Source: an uncultured Eubacteriales bacterium
Lineage (GTDB): Bacteria; Bacillota; Clostridia; Lachnospirales; Lachnospiraceae
Direction: 5' to 3'
Assembly: GCA_949294665.1 (NCBI GenBank)
Contig: CASFID010000067.1
Coordinates: 1 to 64,000, forward strand
Length of the DNA: 64,000 nucleotides
Part shown: positions 25,533 through 34,288 of the stretch, one piece after another
Position numbering within the stretch: the stretch's first letter is position 1
Layout: every line of letters begins with the position of its first letter
Program-made: the position numbers and the translations under genes
Notes under the pieces: generated by a model
Told to the model about the DNA's origin: nothing
The model's database searches: none
Seen by the model: the letters and a program-made list of their open reading frames with translations, nothing else

Positions 25533-26609
25533 ATGCACGCTTATCACCTGACACAGTGGGTATTGTTTTTCTTTATCTACAGTTTCATCGGATGGATCTG
25601 GGAAAGCTGTTATGTATCGGTAAGGAAACACCGATGGGTAAACCGCGGCTTTCTCCATGGCCCTCTGCTTCCGATCTACGGTTCAGGCGCGCTTGTGATC
25701 CTGATCAGCACCATCGGCATCCGGGAAAATCCATACCTTGTTTTTCTGGTCGGGATGGCTGCCGCAACGGTGCTGGAATATGTCACAGGCGCAGTGATGG
25801 AGAGGGTATTTCATGTAAGATACTGGGATTACAGCAGACAGAAACTGAATGTGAACGGATATATCTGCGCCAGTTCCTCCTTATGCTGGGGATTCTTTTC
25901 CGTGCTGCTTGTGCGGGTGGTCCATGTCCCTGTCGAGCGTGCGGTACTGGACATCCCGATGGTTATAACAGACGCCGCGGCTCTGACTCTGACGCTGGTG
26001 ACGTCTGTGGATCTGACACAGTCGTTCAACGAGGCTATGGATCTGAAGCATATCCTTGCACAGCTTGAGGAAAGCAAAGAGCAGATCAGGAAAATGCAGG
26101 AGAAGATCAAAGCTGTTTCAGAAGAAGTCCTGGAAGCTCACCGATTGCGTTCCGATGAGATCGTGGCGGAGTACAGAGAGCGCTCAGAGAAACTGGCGGA
26201 GACTTGCCGGCTGCGTGCAGCGGAAATTGCGGGAAAGAGCCGCTCCCGTAAAGAAATGTATCTGGAGAAGATCAATGAGAAACGCGAGCAGAGGCGGCTT
26301 CAGCTGGAAGAGCTTGCAGACCGCGCCGAGGCGCTGATGAAGGAGAAACTCCCCTCCAAACTGGATGAGTTGATCGGGGACGGGGGAAGAAAAGGACTTG
26401 CCGAATTCAGAGCGAACATCGCGGAAGAACTGCACAGGATAAGCTCACGGTCAGACAGGAGTTATCTTCACAGTGCAAGCCAGCTCAGAAGAAACCCGAC
26501 GGCGGTATCGAGAAAGTTTGCCGATGCTCTGGAGGAACTGAAAGATTCACTGGATGATATAAACGGATTTCATAAGAGAGAGACAGAGAGGAAGGAACAG
26601 GACAAATGA
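25533..26609 (+). CDS. CmpB-family membrane protein with a C-terminal coiled coil
   Basis: The first 170 or so residues have four to five membrane spans and motifs of the putative ABC transporter permease CmpB family (FIYSFIGWIWESCYVS, NRGFLHGPLLPIYGSGA, VLEYVTGAVMERVF). The remaining half is a charged cytoplasmic coiled coil (LEESKEQIRKMQEKIKAVSE onward, about 175-345). No transport partner lies nearby, and the function of the family is not known. The gene overlaps nth by four bases and follows rpiB by two. Confidence 0.8.
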   Translation: MHAYHLTQWVLFFFIYSFIGWIWESCYVSVRKHRWVNRGFLHGPLLPIYGSGALVILISTIGIRENPYLVFLVGMAAATVLEYVTGAVMERVFHVRYWDYSRQKLNVNGYICASSSLCWGFFSVLLVRVVHVPVERAVLDIPMVITDAAALTLTLVTSVDLTQSFNEAMDLKHILAQLEESKEQIRKMQEKIKAVSEEVLEAHRLRSDEIVAEYRERSEKLAETCRLRAAEIAGKSRSRKEMYLEKINEKREQRRLQLEELADRAEALMKEKLPSKLDELIGDGGRKGLAEFRANIAEELHRISSRSDRSYLHSASQLRRNPTAVSRKFADALEELKDSLDDINGFHKRETERKEQDK

Positions 26610-27241
26610 CAAAGAAGCAGCGTGCTTTGGAAGTGATCGAACGGCTGAAAAAGGAATACCCGGACGCCGGATGTACACTGGACTATGACCAGGCGTGGAA
26701 ACTTCTGGTCAGCGTGCGTCTTGCGGCTCAGTGTACGGATGCAAGGGTAAATGTGGTGGTCGAGGGACTGTATGAAAAATATCCTGACGTCAACGCTCTT
26801 GCCGACGCCGACGTCGGCGATATCGAAGAGATCGTGCGTCCCTGCGGACTGGGAAAGAGCAAGGCGCGGGACATCAGCGCCTGTATGAAGATGATCAGAG
26901 ACGAGTACGGCGGCAAAGTACCGGATGATTTCGACGCACTTCTGAAACTTCCCGGAGTCGGCAGAAAGAGTGCGAATCTGATCATGGGAGACGTGTTCGG
27001 AAAACCGGCCATCGTGACGGATACGCACTGTATCCGCCTTGTCAACCGCATCGGACTGGTGGACGGGATCAGGGAACCAAAGAAAGTGGAGATGGCCCTC
27101 TGGAAGATTATTCCCCCGGAGGAAGGAAGCGATCTGTGCCACAGGCTCGTTTACCACGGGAGAGACGTCTGCACCGCGAGGACAAAACCGCACTGTGAGA
27201 AGTGCTGCCTTGCAGATATATGCAAGAAAGTCGGCGTATGA
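26606..27241 (+). CDS. nth: Endonuclease III
   Basis: Nth removes oxidised pyrimidines and cuts the abasic site. The 211-residue product has the helix-hairpin-helix LPGVGRKSANLI with catalytic lysine K121, catalytic aspartate D139 in AIVTDTHC, and a C-terminal iron-sulfur cluster (C189, C197, C200, C206). The first cysteine gap is seven residues rather than the common six, as also seen in the MutY half at 13860-15608. Its ATG overlaps the stop of the previous gene (ATGA). Confidence 0.95.
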   Translation: MTKKQRALEVIERLKKEYPDAGCTLDYDQAWKLLVSVRLAAQCTDARVNVVVEGLYEKYPDVNALADADVGDIEEIVRPCGLGKSKARDISACMKMIRDEYGGKVPDDFDALLKLPGVGRKSANLIMGDVFGKPAIVTDTHCIRLVNRIGLVDGIREPKKVEMALWKIIPPEEGSDLCHRLVYHGRDVCTARTKPHCEKCCLADICKKVGV

Positions 27242-27336
27242 CAGGTCCGGCTGTAGTCCCGGACACGTAAATACATGGAAAAAGCGCATAAACTGCGCGG
27301 AAAAATATAAAAATAAGGAAGAATAAGGAGGCAGAT

Positions 27337-29871
27337 ATGAAAAGTATCAGACTAAGAGAAGATTTTTACTGGACAGGCATCATTGACGATCAACTGAGAG
27401 TGTTCGACATTATCATGTATACGGAGTTTGGAACGACTTATAACTCCTACGTGATGAAAGCCGGGGACAAGACAGTCCTTTTTGAGACTGCGAAAGCAAA
27501 ATTTTTTGACGAGTATCTTGAGAAGCTTCAGGAAGTGATCGACGTACACAAGATAGATTATCTGGTAGTAAGTCATACAGAGCCGGATCATGCGGGAAGT
27601 GTGGAGAAACTTCTGGACTACAGCCCGCAGATGAAGATCATTGCGACCGGATGTGCGCTCGGATTCCTCAAAGAGATCGTAAACAGAGATTTCGTAGGGA
27701 TCCCTGCAAGAGACGAGGACAAGATGACGATCGGGAATCGTACGCTGCATTTTATGTTTGTGCCGAACCTGCACTGGCCGGATACAATGTACACGTTTAT
27801 CGAAGAAGAGCAGATATTAGTTACGTGTGATTCTTTCGGGGCTCACTACTGTCTGCCGGAAGTAGTATCTTCAGAGATCAAAAACGAGGAAGACTATCAG
27901 AAAGCGCTGAAATATTACTACGACTGCATTATAGGTCCGTTTAAACCGTTCATGCTAAAGGCCCTCGACCGGGTGGAAAATATGGACATATCCATGGTAT
28001 GTACGGGACATGGGCCGGTGCTTGTAGGAGACCGTATCAAATCTGTAATGAAACAGTACAGAGAGTGGTCCACCGTAGTCAATCCGAATCCGAAGAAAAC
28101 AGTAATCATCCCCTATGTCAGCGCGTATGGATATACAAAGTCTCTGGCGGAGAAGATCGCCGAGGGCGTTCGGGACAGCGGCGATATTGACGTGCGCTCC
28201 TACGATATGGTGGAAGCCGACGCGGCGAAAGTGAACGAGGAACTGCTCTTTGCGGACGGTATCCTGCTCGGAACTCCGACGATCGTGGGAGAGGCGCTCA
28301 AGCCGATCTGGGATCTGACGCTTGCAATGTTCCCGACAACACATGGCGGGAAACATGCCGGGGCGTTCGGGAGCTACGGATGGAGCGGAGAAGGAGTCCC
28401 GAATATCACGGAAAGACTCAGGCAGCTTAAGATGAAAGTCTCAGAAGGTTTCCGCGTACGGTTTAAACCGTCGGAGGCGGATCTGGTAAGCGCCTATGAG
28501 TATGGTTACCAGTTTGGCTGCGTCGTGCAGGACAAAAATCCGGTAAAACCGAAGAAGAAAGGCTCCAGAAGCCTTGTGAAGTGTCTAGTGTGCGGAGAGA
28601 TCTTTGACTCTTCGCTGGAGATCTGCCCGGTGTGCGGCGTTGGCAAAGAAAATTTCGTGCCGGTGGAGATTGAAGAGACAGGCTATACGAATGATACCCA
28701 GGAATACTACGTGATCCTTGGAAACGGAGCGGCGGGATTCAACGCCGCGAAAGCGATCCGGGAACGCGATAAGACAGGCTCTGTGGTGATGATCTCTAAT
28801 GAGCCGTATGCATCCTACAACCGTCCGATGCTGACGAAATCTATCGTTGCCGGACTGAATGCAGAGCAGATCGCGATAGAGAACGCTTCATGGTATGAGG
28901 AAAACCACATATACCAGATGCTGGGCAAGCAGGTGGCGTCTGTCGATATGGATGCAAAAGAGGTCCTGCTGGACAGCGGGGAGAGAGTCCGGTTTACCCG
29001 GCTGATCTACGCGCTTGGAAGCGAGTGCTTCATACCGCCTATGGAGGGACACGGTCTTCCCGAGGTGGTTGCGATCCGCAGGCTGAGCGATGTACAGAAA
29101 GTTGAAAACCTCATGGAAAAAGCCGGGCATGCAGTTGTGATAGGCGGCGGAGTCCTCGGTCTGGAAGCTGCATGGGAGCTTAAGAAGGCGGGTATTTCCG
29201 TGACTGTACTCGAGGTGGCTCCGGTCCTTATGGGGCGTCAGCTTGACAATGGTTCGGCTGAAATCTTAAAAGAGATCGCGGCAAAACATGATGTGGAGAT
29301 CCGCACGGGCGTTTCGGTTGCGGCGATCGAGGGAGAAGAGCATGTAAGCGGAGTGCGTCTGGCAGGCGGCGAGACGATACCGGCAGAGATGGTCATCGTA
29401 TCCGCGGGCGTCAGAGCAAAGACAGATCTGGCAGATGCAATGGGCCTTGAGACCGGGCGCGCAGTGAAAGTAGACAGCCATATGGCGACAAATATTCCGA
29501 ATGTTTATGCATGTGGAGACTGTGCAGAGTTCAAGGGAGATAATTATGCCATCTGGCCCGAGGCGGTGGAACAGGGCAGGATCGCCGGAGCGAACGCCAC
29601 AGGAGAGGAACTTGAGTATGAGCCGGTAGAGGCGGCGCTCACCTTCCACGGAATGAACACGGCGCTCTTCGCAGCGGGCGATAACGGAAAGAACCCGAAT
29701 CTTCTCTATAAGACGGTAGAATACCGCGATATGGGAAAAGGCCAGTACCGCAAATATTATTTCCTTAACAACAGGCTGTCCGGAGTGATCATGATCGGTG
29801 ATCTCGGCGAAATGGCCAAGATGACGGAAGCGCTGAAAAAACATGCATCCTATCAGGAAGTGATCCAGTAA
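27337..29871 (+). CDS. Flavodiiron protein fused to rubredoxin-like and NADH reductase modules (class F type)
   Basis: The enzyme reduces O2 to water and/or NO to N2O using NAD(P)H in a single chain. Residues 1-250 are the diiron metallo-beta-lactamase-like domain (H80, E82, D84, H85, H146, D165 and a later GHGP histidine). About 255-395 is flavodoxin-like (VSAYGYTKSLAEKI). C416-C419 and C430-C433 form a rubredoxin-like site with a short ten-residue spacer. About 458-844 is an FAD/NAD reductase (VILGNGAAGFNAAKAI, VIGGGVLGLEAAWEL). The architecture matches class F flavodiiron proteins of Clostridia. Confidence 0.93.
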   Translation: MKSIRLREDFYWTGIIDDQLRVFDIIMYTEFGTTYNSYVMKAGDKTVLFETAKAKFFDEYLEKLQEVIDVHKIDYLVVSHTEPDHAGSVEKLLDYSPQMKIIATGCALGFLKEIVNRDFVGIPARDEDKMTIGNRTLHFMFVPNLHWPDTMYTFIEEEQILVTCDSFGAHYCLPEVVSSEIKNEEDYQKALKYYYDCIIGPFKPFMLKALDRVENMDISMVCTGHGPVLVGDRIKSVMKQYREWSTVVNPNPKKTVIIPYVSAYGYTKSLAEKIAEGVRDSGDIDVRSYDMVEADAAKVNEELLFADGILLGTPTIVGEALKPIWDLTLAMFPTTHGGKHAGAFGSYGWSGEGVPNITERLRQLKMKVSEGFRVRFKPSEADLVSAYEYGYQFGCVVQDKNPVKPKKKGSRSLVKCLVCGEIFDSSLEICPVCGVGKENFVPVEIEETGYTNDTQEYYVILGNGAAGFNAAKAIRERDKTGSVVMISNEPYASYNRPMLTKSIVAGLNAEQIAIENASWYEENHIYQMLGKQVASVDMDAKEVLLDSGERVRFTRLIYALGSECFIPPMEGHGLPEVVAIRRLSDVQKVENLMEKAGHAVVIGGGVLGLEAAWELKKAGISVTVLEVAPVLMGRQLDNGSAEILKEIAAKHDVEIRTGVSVAAIEGEEHVSGVRLAGGETIPAEMVIVSAGVRAKTDLADAMGLETGRAVKVDSHMATNIPNVYACGDCAEFKGDNYAIWPEAVEQGRIAGANATGEELEYEPVEAALTFHGMNTALFAAGDNGKNPNLLYKTVEYRDMGKGQYRKYYFLNNRLSGVIMIGDLGEMAKMTEALKKHASYQEVIQ

Positions 29872-29896
29872 TCAGACGGGTGCGGGCCCATTCACT

Positions 29897-29956
29897 CTCA
29901 GGAACAGGAGAATGCTCCTTACTGCAGGCAAAACGCCGCATTCTCCTGCTCCTGAG
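29897..29956. terminator. Terminator after the flavodiiron gene
   Basis: CTCAGGAACAGGAGAATG (29897-29914) and CATTCTCCTGCTCCTGAG (29939-29956) pair at 17 of 18 positions. It is 25 bases past the stop and lacks a long T run, so it may act mainly as an mRNA-end stabiliser. Confidence 0.7.
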
Positions 29957-30013
29957 TAAGGTTCGGGCAGCAGCGGCCGGGAGCAAAAGATAGAGGCAAC
30001 TGATAAAAAGTTC

Positions 30014-30042
30014 TTGCATTTCAGGAAAATATGTGATAATAT
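30014..30042 (+). promoter_or_regulatory. Promoter of tRNA-Gly
   Basis: TTGCAT (30014-30019) and TAATAT (30037-30042) are spaced 17 bases apart, about 21 bases before the tRNA 5' end. Confidence 0.65.
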
Positions 30043-30063
30043 ACCGATTGTGTCAGAGATGAC

Positions 30064-30134
30064 GCGGGTGTAGTTCAATGGTAGAACACCAGCCTTCCAA
30101 GCTGGATACGTGAGTTCGATTCTCATCACCCGCT
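30064..30134 (+). tRNA. tRNA-Gly (anticodon TCC)
   Basis: A full cloverleaf is visible: acceptor GCGGGTG/CACCCGC, anticodon stem CCAGC/GCTGG around CTTCCAA (anticodon TCC, reading GGA) and T loop TTCGATT. CCA is not encoded. A run of T residues begins right at the 3' end. Confidence 0.96.
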
Positions 30135-30146
30135 TTTTTTATTGCA

Positions 30147-30182
30147 AAATACCGGACGGTCCCGCGGACCTGTCCGGTATTT
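30147..30182. terminator. Shared terminator of tRNA-Gly and glycerate kinase
   Basis: AAATACCGGAC pairs perfectly with GTCCGGTATTT, with GGTCC/GGACC inside. It lies between the tRNA (+) and the end of the convergent glycerate kinase gene (-), ending seven bases before the latter's stop codon, and can serve both strands. Confidence 0.85.
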
Positions 30183-30188
30183 GGTCTG

Positions 30189-31325
30189 CTATAAAGATTT
30201 TCCGGCTTTTAACATGCGGAACATCCTCCTTGCGGCGCTCAGATATAATTCTTCCGCCCGGTCAAGAGCCTCGCTGAGCGGCATGACGCCGTTGACTGTA
30301 GTGATGATCGAGTCTATGCCGCAGTCAAAGATATCTTCCGCACCTTTTCCCATACTTCCGACTATTGCCACAGCCGGGATACCGTGATCTCTGCACCGCA
30401 GGCCGACGCCCTGCATGACTTTGCCGAATACAGACTGCCAGTCGGCGGCGCCTTCGCCGGTAACGACGAGAGACACTCCGTCCAGTTTCCGGTCAAACTC
30501 TATCAGGTCCAGCACGGTCGCGATCCCTGATTTCAGCTTTCCGTTTAAAAAGACCATCAGCGCCGCGCCGAGACCTCCTGCGGCACCGGAACCGGCGACC
30601 TCATCCATATTGACGTGAAACTGGCGGAGGATTACATCTCTGTAGTTCAACATGCCCTTCTCCAGTTCTGACAGAATTTCCGGAGTGCCCCCCTTCTGGC
30701 CTCCGAATGTGTATGTGGCGCCGTTTTCGCCGCAGAGAGGATTCGTGACGTCGCACATTACGGTGAATGAAGTCTCTTTTACGAGTGGATTAAGACCGCT
30801 TATGTCGATCCTGTCCACCTTGATGAGATCCTGACCACAGCCGGACAGCTCTCTGCCGTCGCTGTCCAGAAATCTGACGCCGAGAGCGCGCATACATCCC
30901 ATGCCCCCGTCATTCGTGGCGGAGCCGCCGATGGCGATAGAAATATCGCGGCATCCTCTGGAGAGTGCGTCCGCAATCATTTCACCGGTACCATAGGTCG
31001 AGGTCCTGCGGGGATCTCTGAGTTCATCAGGAACCAGAGGCAGACCGGAGGCCGCAGCCATTTCCATAACGGCCCGCTCTCCGCTGAGGATCCCATAGGA
31101 ACATTCGGTCATTGTCCGGAGGGGCCCGCTCACAGACAGAGAAACTGTCCGGCCTCCGACAGCTGAGAGTACCGCGTCCGTCGTACCTTCTCCTCCGTCA
31201 GCCACCTCCACCTGCGCGCATTCGCATCCCGGGAAGATCTCTCCGGCGGCCTGCGCAAGGAGTTCTCCTGTTTTCTTAGAAGAAAGGGTACCTTTGAAAG
31301 AATCCGAAGCAAATAAAAATTTCAT
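30189..31325 (-). CDS. Glycerate kinase (GlxK/GarK family)
   Basis: Glycerate kinase phosphorylates glycerate to 2- or 3-phosphoglycerate for entry into glycolysis. The 378-residue product starts MKFLFASDSFKGTLSSKK and has the family motifs VEVADGGEGTTDAVLSA, AIGGSATNDGGMGC and TGEGAADWQSVFGKV. The start chosen has GAGGTG a few bases upstream; an earlier ATG four codons back lacks a site. The gene just upstream encodes a CdaR-type regulator, matching the regulator-kinase pairing seen with sugar-diacid metabolism. Confidence 0.95.
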   Translation of the reverse strand: MKFLFASDSFKGTLSSKKTGELLAQAAGEIFPGCECAQVEVADGGEGTTDAVLSAVGGRTVSLSVSGPLRTMTECSYGILSGERAVMEMAAASGLPLVPDELRDPRRTSTYGTGEMIADALSRGCRDISIAIGGSATNDGGMGCMRALGVRFLDSDGRELSGCGQDLIKVDRIDISGLNPLVKETSFTVMCDVTNPLCGENGATYTFGGQKGGTPEILSELEKGMLNYRDVILRQFHVNMDEVAGSGAAGGLGAALMVFLNGKLKSGIATVLDLIEFDRKLDGVSLVVTGEGAADWQSVFGKVMQGVGLRCRDHGIPAVAIVGSMGKGAEDIFDCGIDSIITTVNGVMPLSEALDRAEELYLSAARRMFRMLKAGKSL

Positions 31326-31416
31326 ACTGCACCTCATTTCGATAAGATTGATTTGATTTCTACAAATATTCTATCAGAGTTCAGACGGCGCGGCATGGTC
31401 CGGCCGGACGAAATCA

Positions 31417-31455
31417 GCCGGTCTGTTTTGTGCCGTACGCACAAAACAGACCGGC
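31417..31455. terminator. Seventeen-base-pair hairpin between cdaR-like and glycerate kinase genes
   Basis: GCCGGTCTGTTTTGTGC (31417-31433) pairs without mismatch with GCACAAAACAGACCGGC (31439-31455) around a five-base loop. It lies nine bases after the regulator's stop on the minus strand. It would end or attenuate transcription of the regulator before the kinase gene. Confidence 0.8.
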
Positions 31456-31463
31456 GTATAAAG

Positions 31464-32651
31464 CTATCTGTCCGGCGACTCTTTTCCAGAGCGAGACAGA
31501 TAAAGGTACAGGAAGATCACAAGCCATCTGTCTTTGGGATCTGACTGGGGATTGATGCCCAGAAGTTCCCGGAGCTTATTGTATTGGTAGGTAAAAGTAT
31601 TTTTGTGCATATATGTCTTTTTGGCAGCGGCGGATATGCTGAACCCGCAGGCGATGAGACTGTCGGCAAGCTCCATAAAATGGCTCCGGTCATCGGCTGA
31701 GAGGAATTTGACATAGGAGTTAAAGATCTGATGAAGCTCTCTGTACGGAACGCGCTGTGTCAGATACTCTCCGGTATGATCATAAAACCACGTCACGTCC
31801 TCAGCGGGAGAGACTGCGTGTTCCTCCAGCCATCTGCAGTGAAGATAGGAGGCATGGAAGCAGGAGAGACTCTCCTGGAGCGTCCCGATATAAAAGCGGC
31901 AGCGCTCGTCAGAAGATGATGCGTTCTGCGAGGAGGCGGAACATCCTGAACTGATATCGTTCAGATACTCCAGTATCTCTGCGCGATACTGCCCGGGCGC
32001 CGGCCCGGAGCACGGGCCTTCTCTGGAGGATGCATTCACAGACTTGAAGATCAGAAGATGTTCGGCATCCGGCAGAAACAGAATATCTTCTCCGGAGTGC
32101 AGGGGACTTTCTTTTGCCGCGTTTATGAGACGGTCTCTTTTGGATATTTCCGTGCGGCACAGTATGGCGATGCGCGGAATGTCCGGTCTGTACCCGAGGT
32201 CGTGCGTCAGCCCGCGCAGTTTTGCAGGATCCGCATTCTCTCCGGAAATGACAAGTTCCTGCAGGAGTTCCTTCTTTGTCTGCCGCCTCAGAGAGCGGAG
32301 TTTCTGTTCCTCATAGCGGATCATTGTCTCGATGGACATCTTTATGATGAGAGCTATGGGGCGGATCGCTTCCGGATCACCTGTTACGCCGACAACGCCC
32401 TCGCGTCTTCCGTCGATATCGATGACCATGTTTACACCCCGGCTGACTCCCGGATGATCCTGGTCGGAGCGTACTGCGATGATATCTTCCGTGCCGTGCA
32501 GGATCTGCCAGGCCGGTTCGTGGTATGTCCCGACGCGTGCCGGATCCCGGCTGGCGATGATGATCCCGTTCTGATCCATGATATTCACATTATAATCTGT
32601 ATATTCAGAAAGCTGTTCTATGAGCTTCCTGGCGAGTGATACTTCCAGCAT
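31464..32651 (-). CDS. CdaR-family (carbohydrate diacid) transcriptional regulator
   Basis: This protein, about 395 residues long, has an N-terminal sugar-diacid recognition domain (LARKLIEQLSEYTDYNVNIM, NMVIDIDGRREGVVGVTGDP). A central degenerate GGDEF-like region follows, then a PucR-type C-terminal helix-turn-helix (SISAAAKKTYMHKNTFTYQY). In E. coli CdaR activates genes for glucarate, galactarate and glycerate use. Here the likely target is the adjacent glycerate kinase. The ATG chosen has AAGGTG six bases upstream; two other in-frame starts lie six and nine bases earlier. Confidence 0.9.
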   Translation of the reverse strand: MLEVSLARKLIEQLSEYTDYNVNIMDQNGIIIASRDPARVGTYHEPAWQILHGTEDIIAVRSDQDHPGVSRGVNMVIDIDGRREGVVGVTGDPEAIRPIALIIKMSIETMIRYEEQKLRSLRRQTKKELLQELVISGENADPAKLRGLTHDLGYRPDIPRIAILCRTEISKRDRLINAAKESPLHSGEDILFLPDAEHLLIFKSVNASSREGPCSGPAPGQYRAEILEYLNDISSGCSASSQNASSSDERCRFYIGTLQESLSCFHASYLHCRWLEEHAVSPAEDVTWFYDHTGEYLTQRVPYRELHQIFNSYVKFLSADDRSHFMELADSLIACGFSISAAAKKTYMHKNTFTYQYNKLRELLGINPQSDPKDRWLVIFLYLYLSRSGKESPDR

Positions 32652-32701
32652 ATGCATCACCTTGATTTCCTTTCAGATTTTATTGTCTGTATACTGATGC
32701 T

Positions 32702-32736
32702 ATCCTGATTATAGGACAGGATGAACGTGATATCAA
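32702..32736 (-). promoter_or_regulatory. Promoter of the cdaR-like gene with overlapping inverted repeat
   Basis: On the minus strand TTGATA (32731-32736) and TATAAT (32708-32713) are spaced 17 bases apart. ATCCTG (32702-32707, on the plus strand) and CAGGAT (32717-32722) form an inverted repeat across the -10 element, a likely operator, perhaps for autoregulation. Confidence 0.65.
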
Positions 32737-32747
32737 GAATCTTCACA

Positions 32748-32776
32748 TTGTATCATTTTTTTTCGTGTGCTATACT
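32748..32776 (+). promoter_or_regulatory. Promoter of the YesL-xpt operon
   Basis: TTGTAT (32748-32753) and TATACT (32771-32776) are separated by 17 bases, just divergent from the regulator promoter and 33 bases before the YesL-like start. Confidence 0.6.
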
Positions 32777-32808
32777 GAAAGAAATCAATCAGAGAGCAGG
32801 AGACAGAT

Positions 32809-33465
32809 ATGAGGTTTAATATTACTGACAATGTTATCGTACGGGCGCTTAACAAGATCTGCGACATGGTGTGTCTTAATGTCCTGTGGCTGATCTGCTG
32901 TATACCGATTTTTACGATCGGAGCTTCTACCACAGCTTTATATACGATCATGCTGAAAATGGTCAAAAACGAAGAAGGGTATATTTTCCGGGGATTTTTC
33001 AAAGCGTTTAAATCCAATTTCAGGCAGAGTACACTCATGTGGATTATTTTGTTTCTGCTTGGGATCGTCTGCTGGGTCGATTACAGAGTGGCGGGCATGA
33101 TGCCGGGGACGGCGGGATTTGTCATGAGGAGTCTGTTTCTCGTGCTGGGCTTTGTTCTGCTGGCGGTCACGATCTATGCGTTTCCGCTCACCGCGCGCTA
33201 TGAGAACAGCATACGTGCGACATTGCAAAATGCACTGCTCCTTGCAGTGGGAAGACTTCCGTACACACTTCTGATGGTGGCGGTCACCGCAGGCGCAGTG
33301 ATCGCGTCGCTGTGGAACACAGTTACACTGATGTTTGCGATCCCGCTCTGGATCCTGATCGGAGGATCGCTTGTCGCATGGATCAATTCCTATATATTGA
33401 GGAGAGTGTTCACGATCTTCGAGGACGATGATAAAAATAAAAACAGTACAGAGGGAGAAGGGTGA
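32809..33465 (+). CDS. YesL-like (DUF624) membrane protein
   Basis: The 218-residue product has four to five hydrophobic spans and the DUF624/YesL opening (LNVLWLICCIPIFTIGASTT, then MVKNEEGYIFRGFFKAFKSN). YesL-type genes are often near carbohydrate transport loci, but the molecular role is unknown. It ends three bases before xpt and shares its promoter, giving an unexplained pairing with purine salvage. Confidence 0.83.
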   Translation: MRFNITDNVIVRALNKICDMVCLNVLWLICCIPIFTIGASTTALYTIMLKMVKNEEGYIFRGFFKAFKSNFRQSTLMWIILFLLGIVCWVDYRVAGMMPGTAGFVMRSLFLVLGFVLLAVTIYAFPLTARYENSIRATLQNALLLAVGRLPYTLLMVAVTAGAVIASLWNTVTLMFAIPLWILIGGSLVAWINSYILRRVFTIFEDDDKNKNSTEGEG

Positions 33466-33468
33466 GAG

Positions 33469-34053
33469 ATGAATTTTTTAGAAGAACGAATTGTCAAGGA
33501 CGGTGTTGTAAAAGAAGGAAACGTACTCAAAGTGGACAGCTTTCTGAACCATCAGATGGATATCAGCCTTCTTGATCAGATGGGGGAGGAGTTTAAACGC
33601 AGATTCGCGGACAAACCGATAAATAAGATCCTCACGATCGAGGCCTCGGGCATCGGCATCGCATGTATCACAGCACAGCACTTTAACGTTCCGGTCGTAT
33701 TTGCCAAAAAGTCTCAGAGCATCAATCTGGATGGAGAGATGTATGTGGCAGAGGTAGAGTCTTTTACGCATAAATGTATCAACCATGTGATCGTAGCGCA
33801 GAAGTTCCTCACACCGGAGGACCATGTGCTTATCATCGATGATTTCCTGGCAAATGGATGCGCGCTCCAGGGACTCATTCAGATCGTACAGTCGTCGGGC
33901 GCTACGGTAGAAGGAATCGGCATTGCCATCGAAAAGGGATTCCAGTCCGGCGGCCGGATCATCCGTAACCTTGGATATCAGCTTGAATCACTGGCGATCG
34001 TGGACGGGATGAATGCCGAGACAGGGGAAATCCAGTTCCGGGATCAGAAATAA
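33469..34053 (+). CDS. xpt: Xanthine phosphoribosyltransferase
   Basis: Xpt converts xanthine and PRPP to XMP in purine salvage. The 194-residue product has the expected length, the N-terminal [20 protein letters not shown] and the PRPP loop [11 protein letters not shown]. It ends [11 protein letters not shown]. In Bacillus xpt is under a purine riboswitch; here it is second in an operon and no riboswitch is seen. A terminator follows. Confidence 0.95.
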   Translation: MNFLEERIVKDGVVKEGNVLKVDSFLNHQMDISLLDQMGEEFKRRFADKPINKILTIEASGIGIACITAQHFNVPVVFAKKSQSINLDGEMYVAEVESFTHKCINHVIVAQKFLTPEDHVLIIDDFLANGCALQGLIQIVQSSGATVEGIGIAIEKGFQSGGRIIRNLGYQLESLAIVDGMNAETGEIQFRDQK

Positions 34054-34078
34054 TAGCAGATAAGGCAACAGACATAAC

Positions 34079-34132
34079 AGACCTGAGGTATGGCGGAACC
34101 GCCCGGCGCAGTATCTCAGGTCTTAAGTTTTG
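34079..34132 (+). terminator. Terminator after xpt
   Basis: AGACCTGAGGTA (34079-34090) pairs with TATCTCAGGTCT (34112-34123) apart from one wobble, with GGCGG/CCGCC inside, followed by AAGTTTTG. Confidence 0.8.
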
Positions 34133-34150
34133 TCCGGCGGCATCTCTTAC

Positions 34151-34187
34151 AAATCAGAGGAAGGCAAATCAGAGGAATCAGAGGAAA
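34151..34187 (+). repeat. Short tandem-like repeat before murE
   Basis: AATCAGAGGA occurs three times within 37 bases in the xpt-murE gap. It is probably a slippage product. A TTGACT element (34194-34199) follows, but no well-spaced -10 partner could be chosen with confidence. Confidence 0.5.
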
Positions 34188-34288
34188 TCCAAGTTGACTT
34201 TGCAACCCCCTTTATATTGTGTTATCCTATAGAGTGTGAAATTATCATTTTTAAATGAAGATAGAATATAACCGGGAGGGATCACACA

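Noticed and set aside
34151-34187. Candidate CRISPR-like short repeats
   Set aside because: Three 10-base units with unequal, very short spacing are a simple tandem repeat, not an array; no cas genes are present anywhere.
34054-34288. Possible riboswitch upstream of murE
   Set aside because: The strong stem at 34079-34132 has a T-rich tail and fits an xpt terminator; no aptamer motif was recognised.
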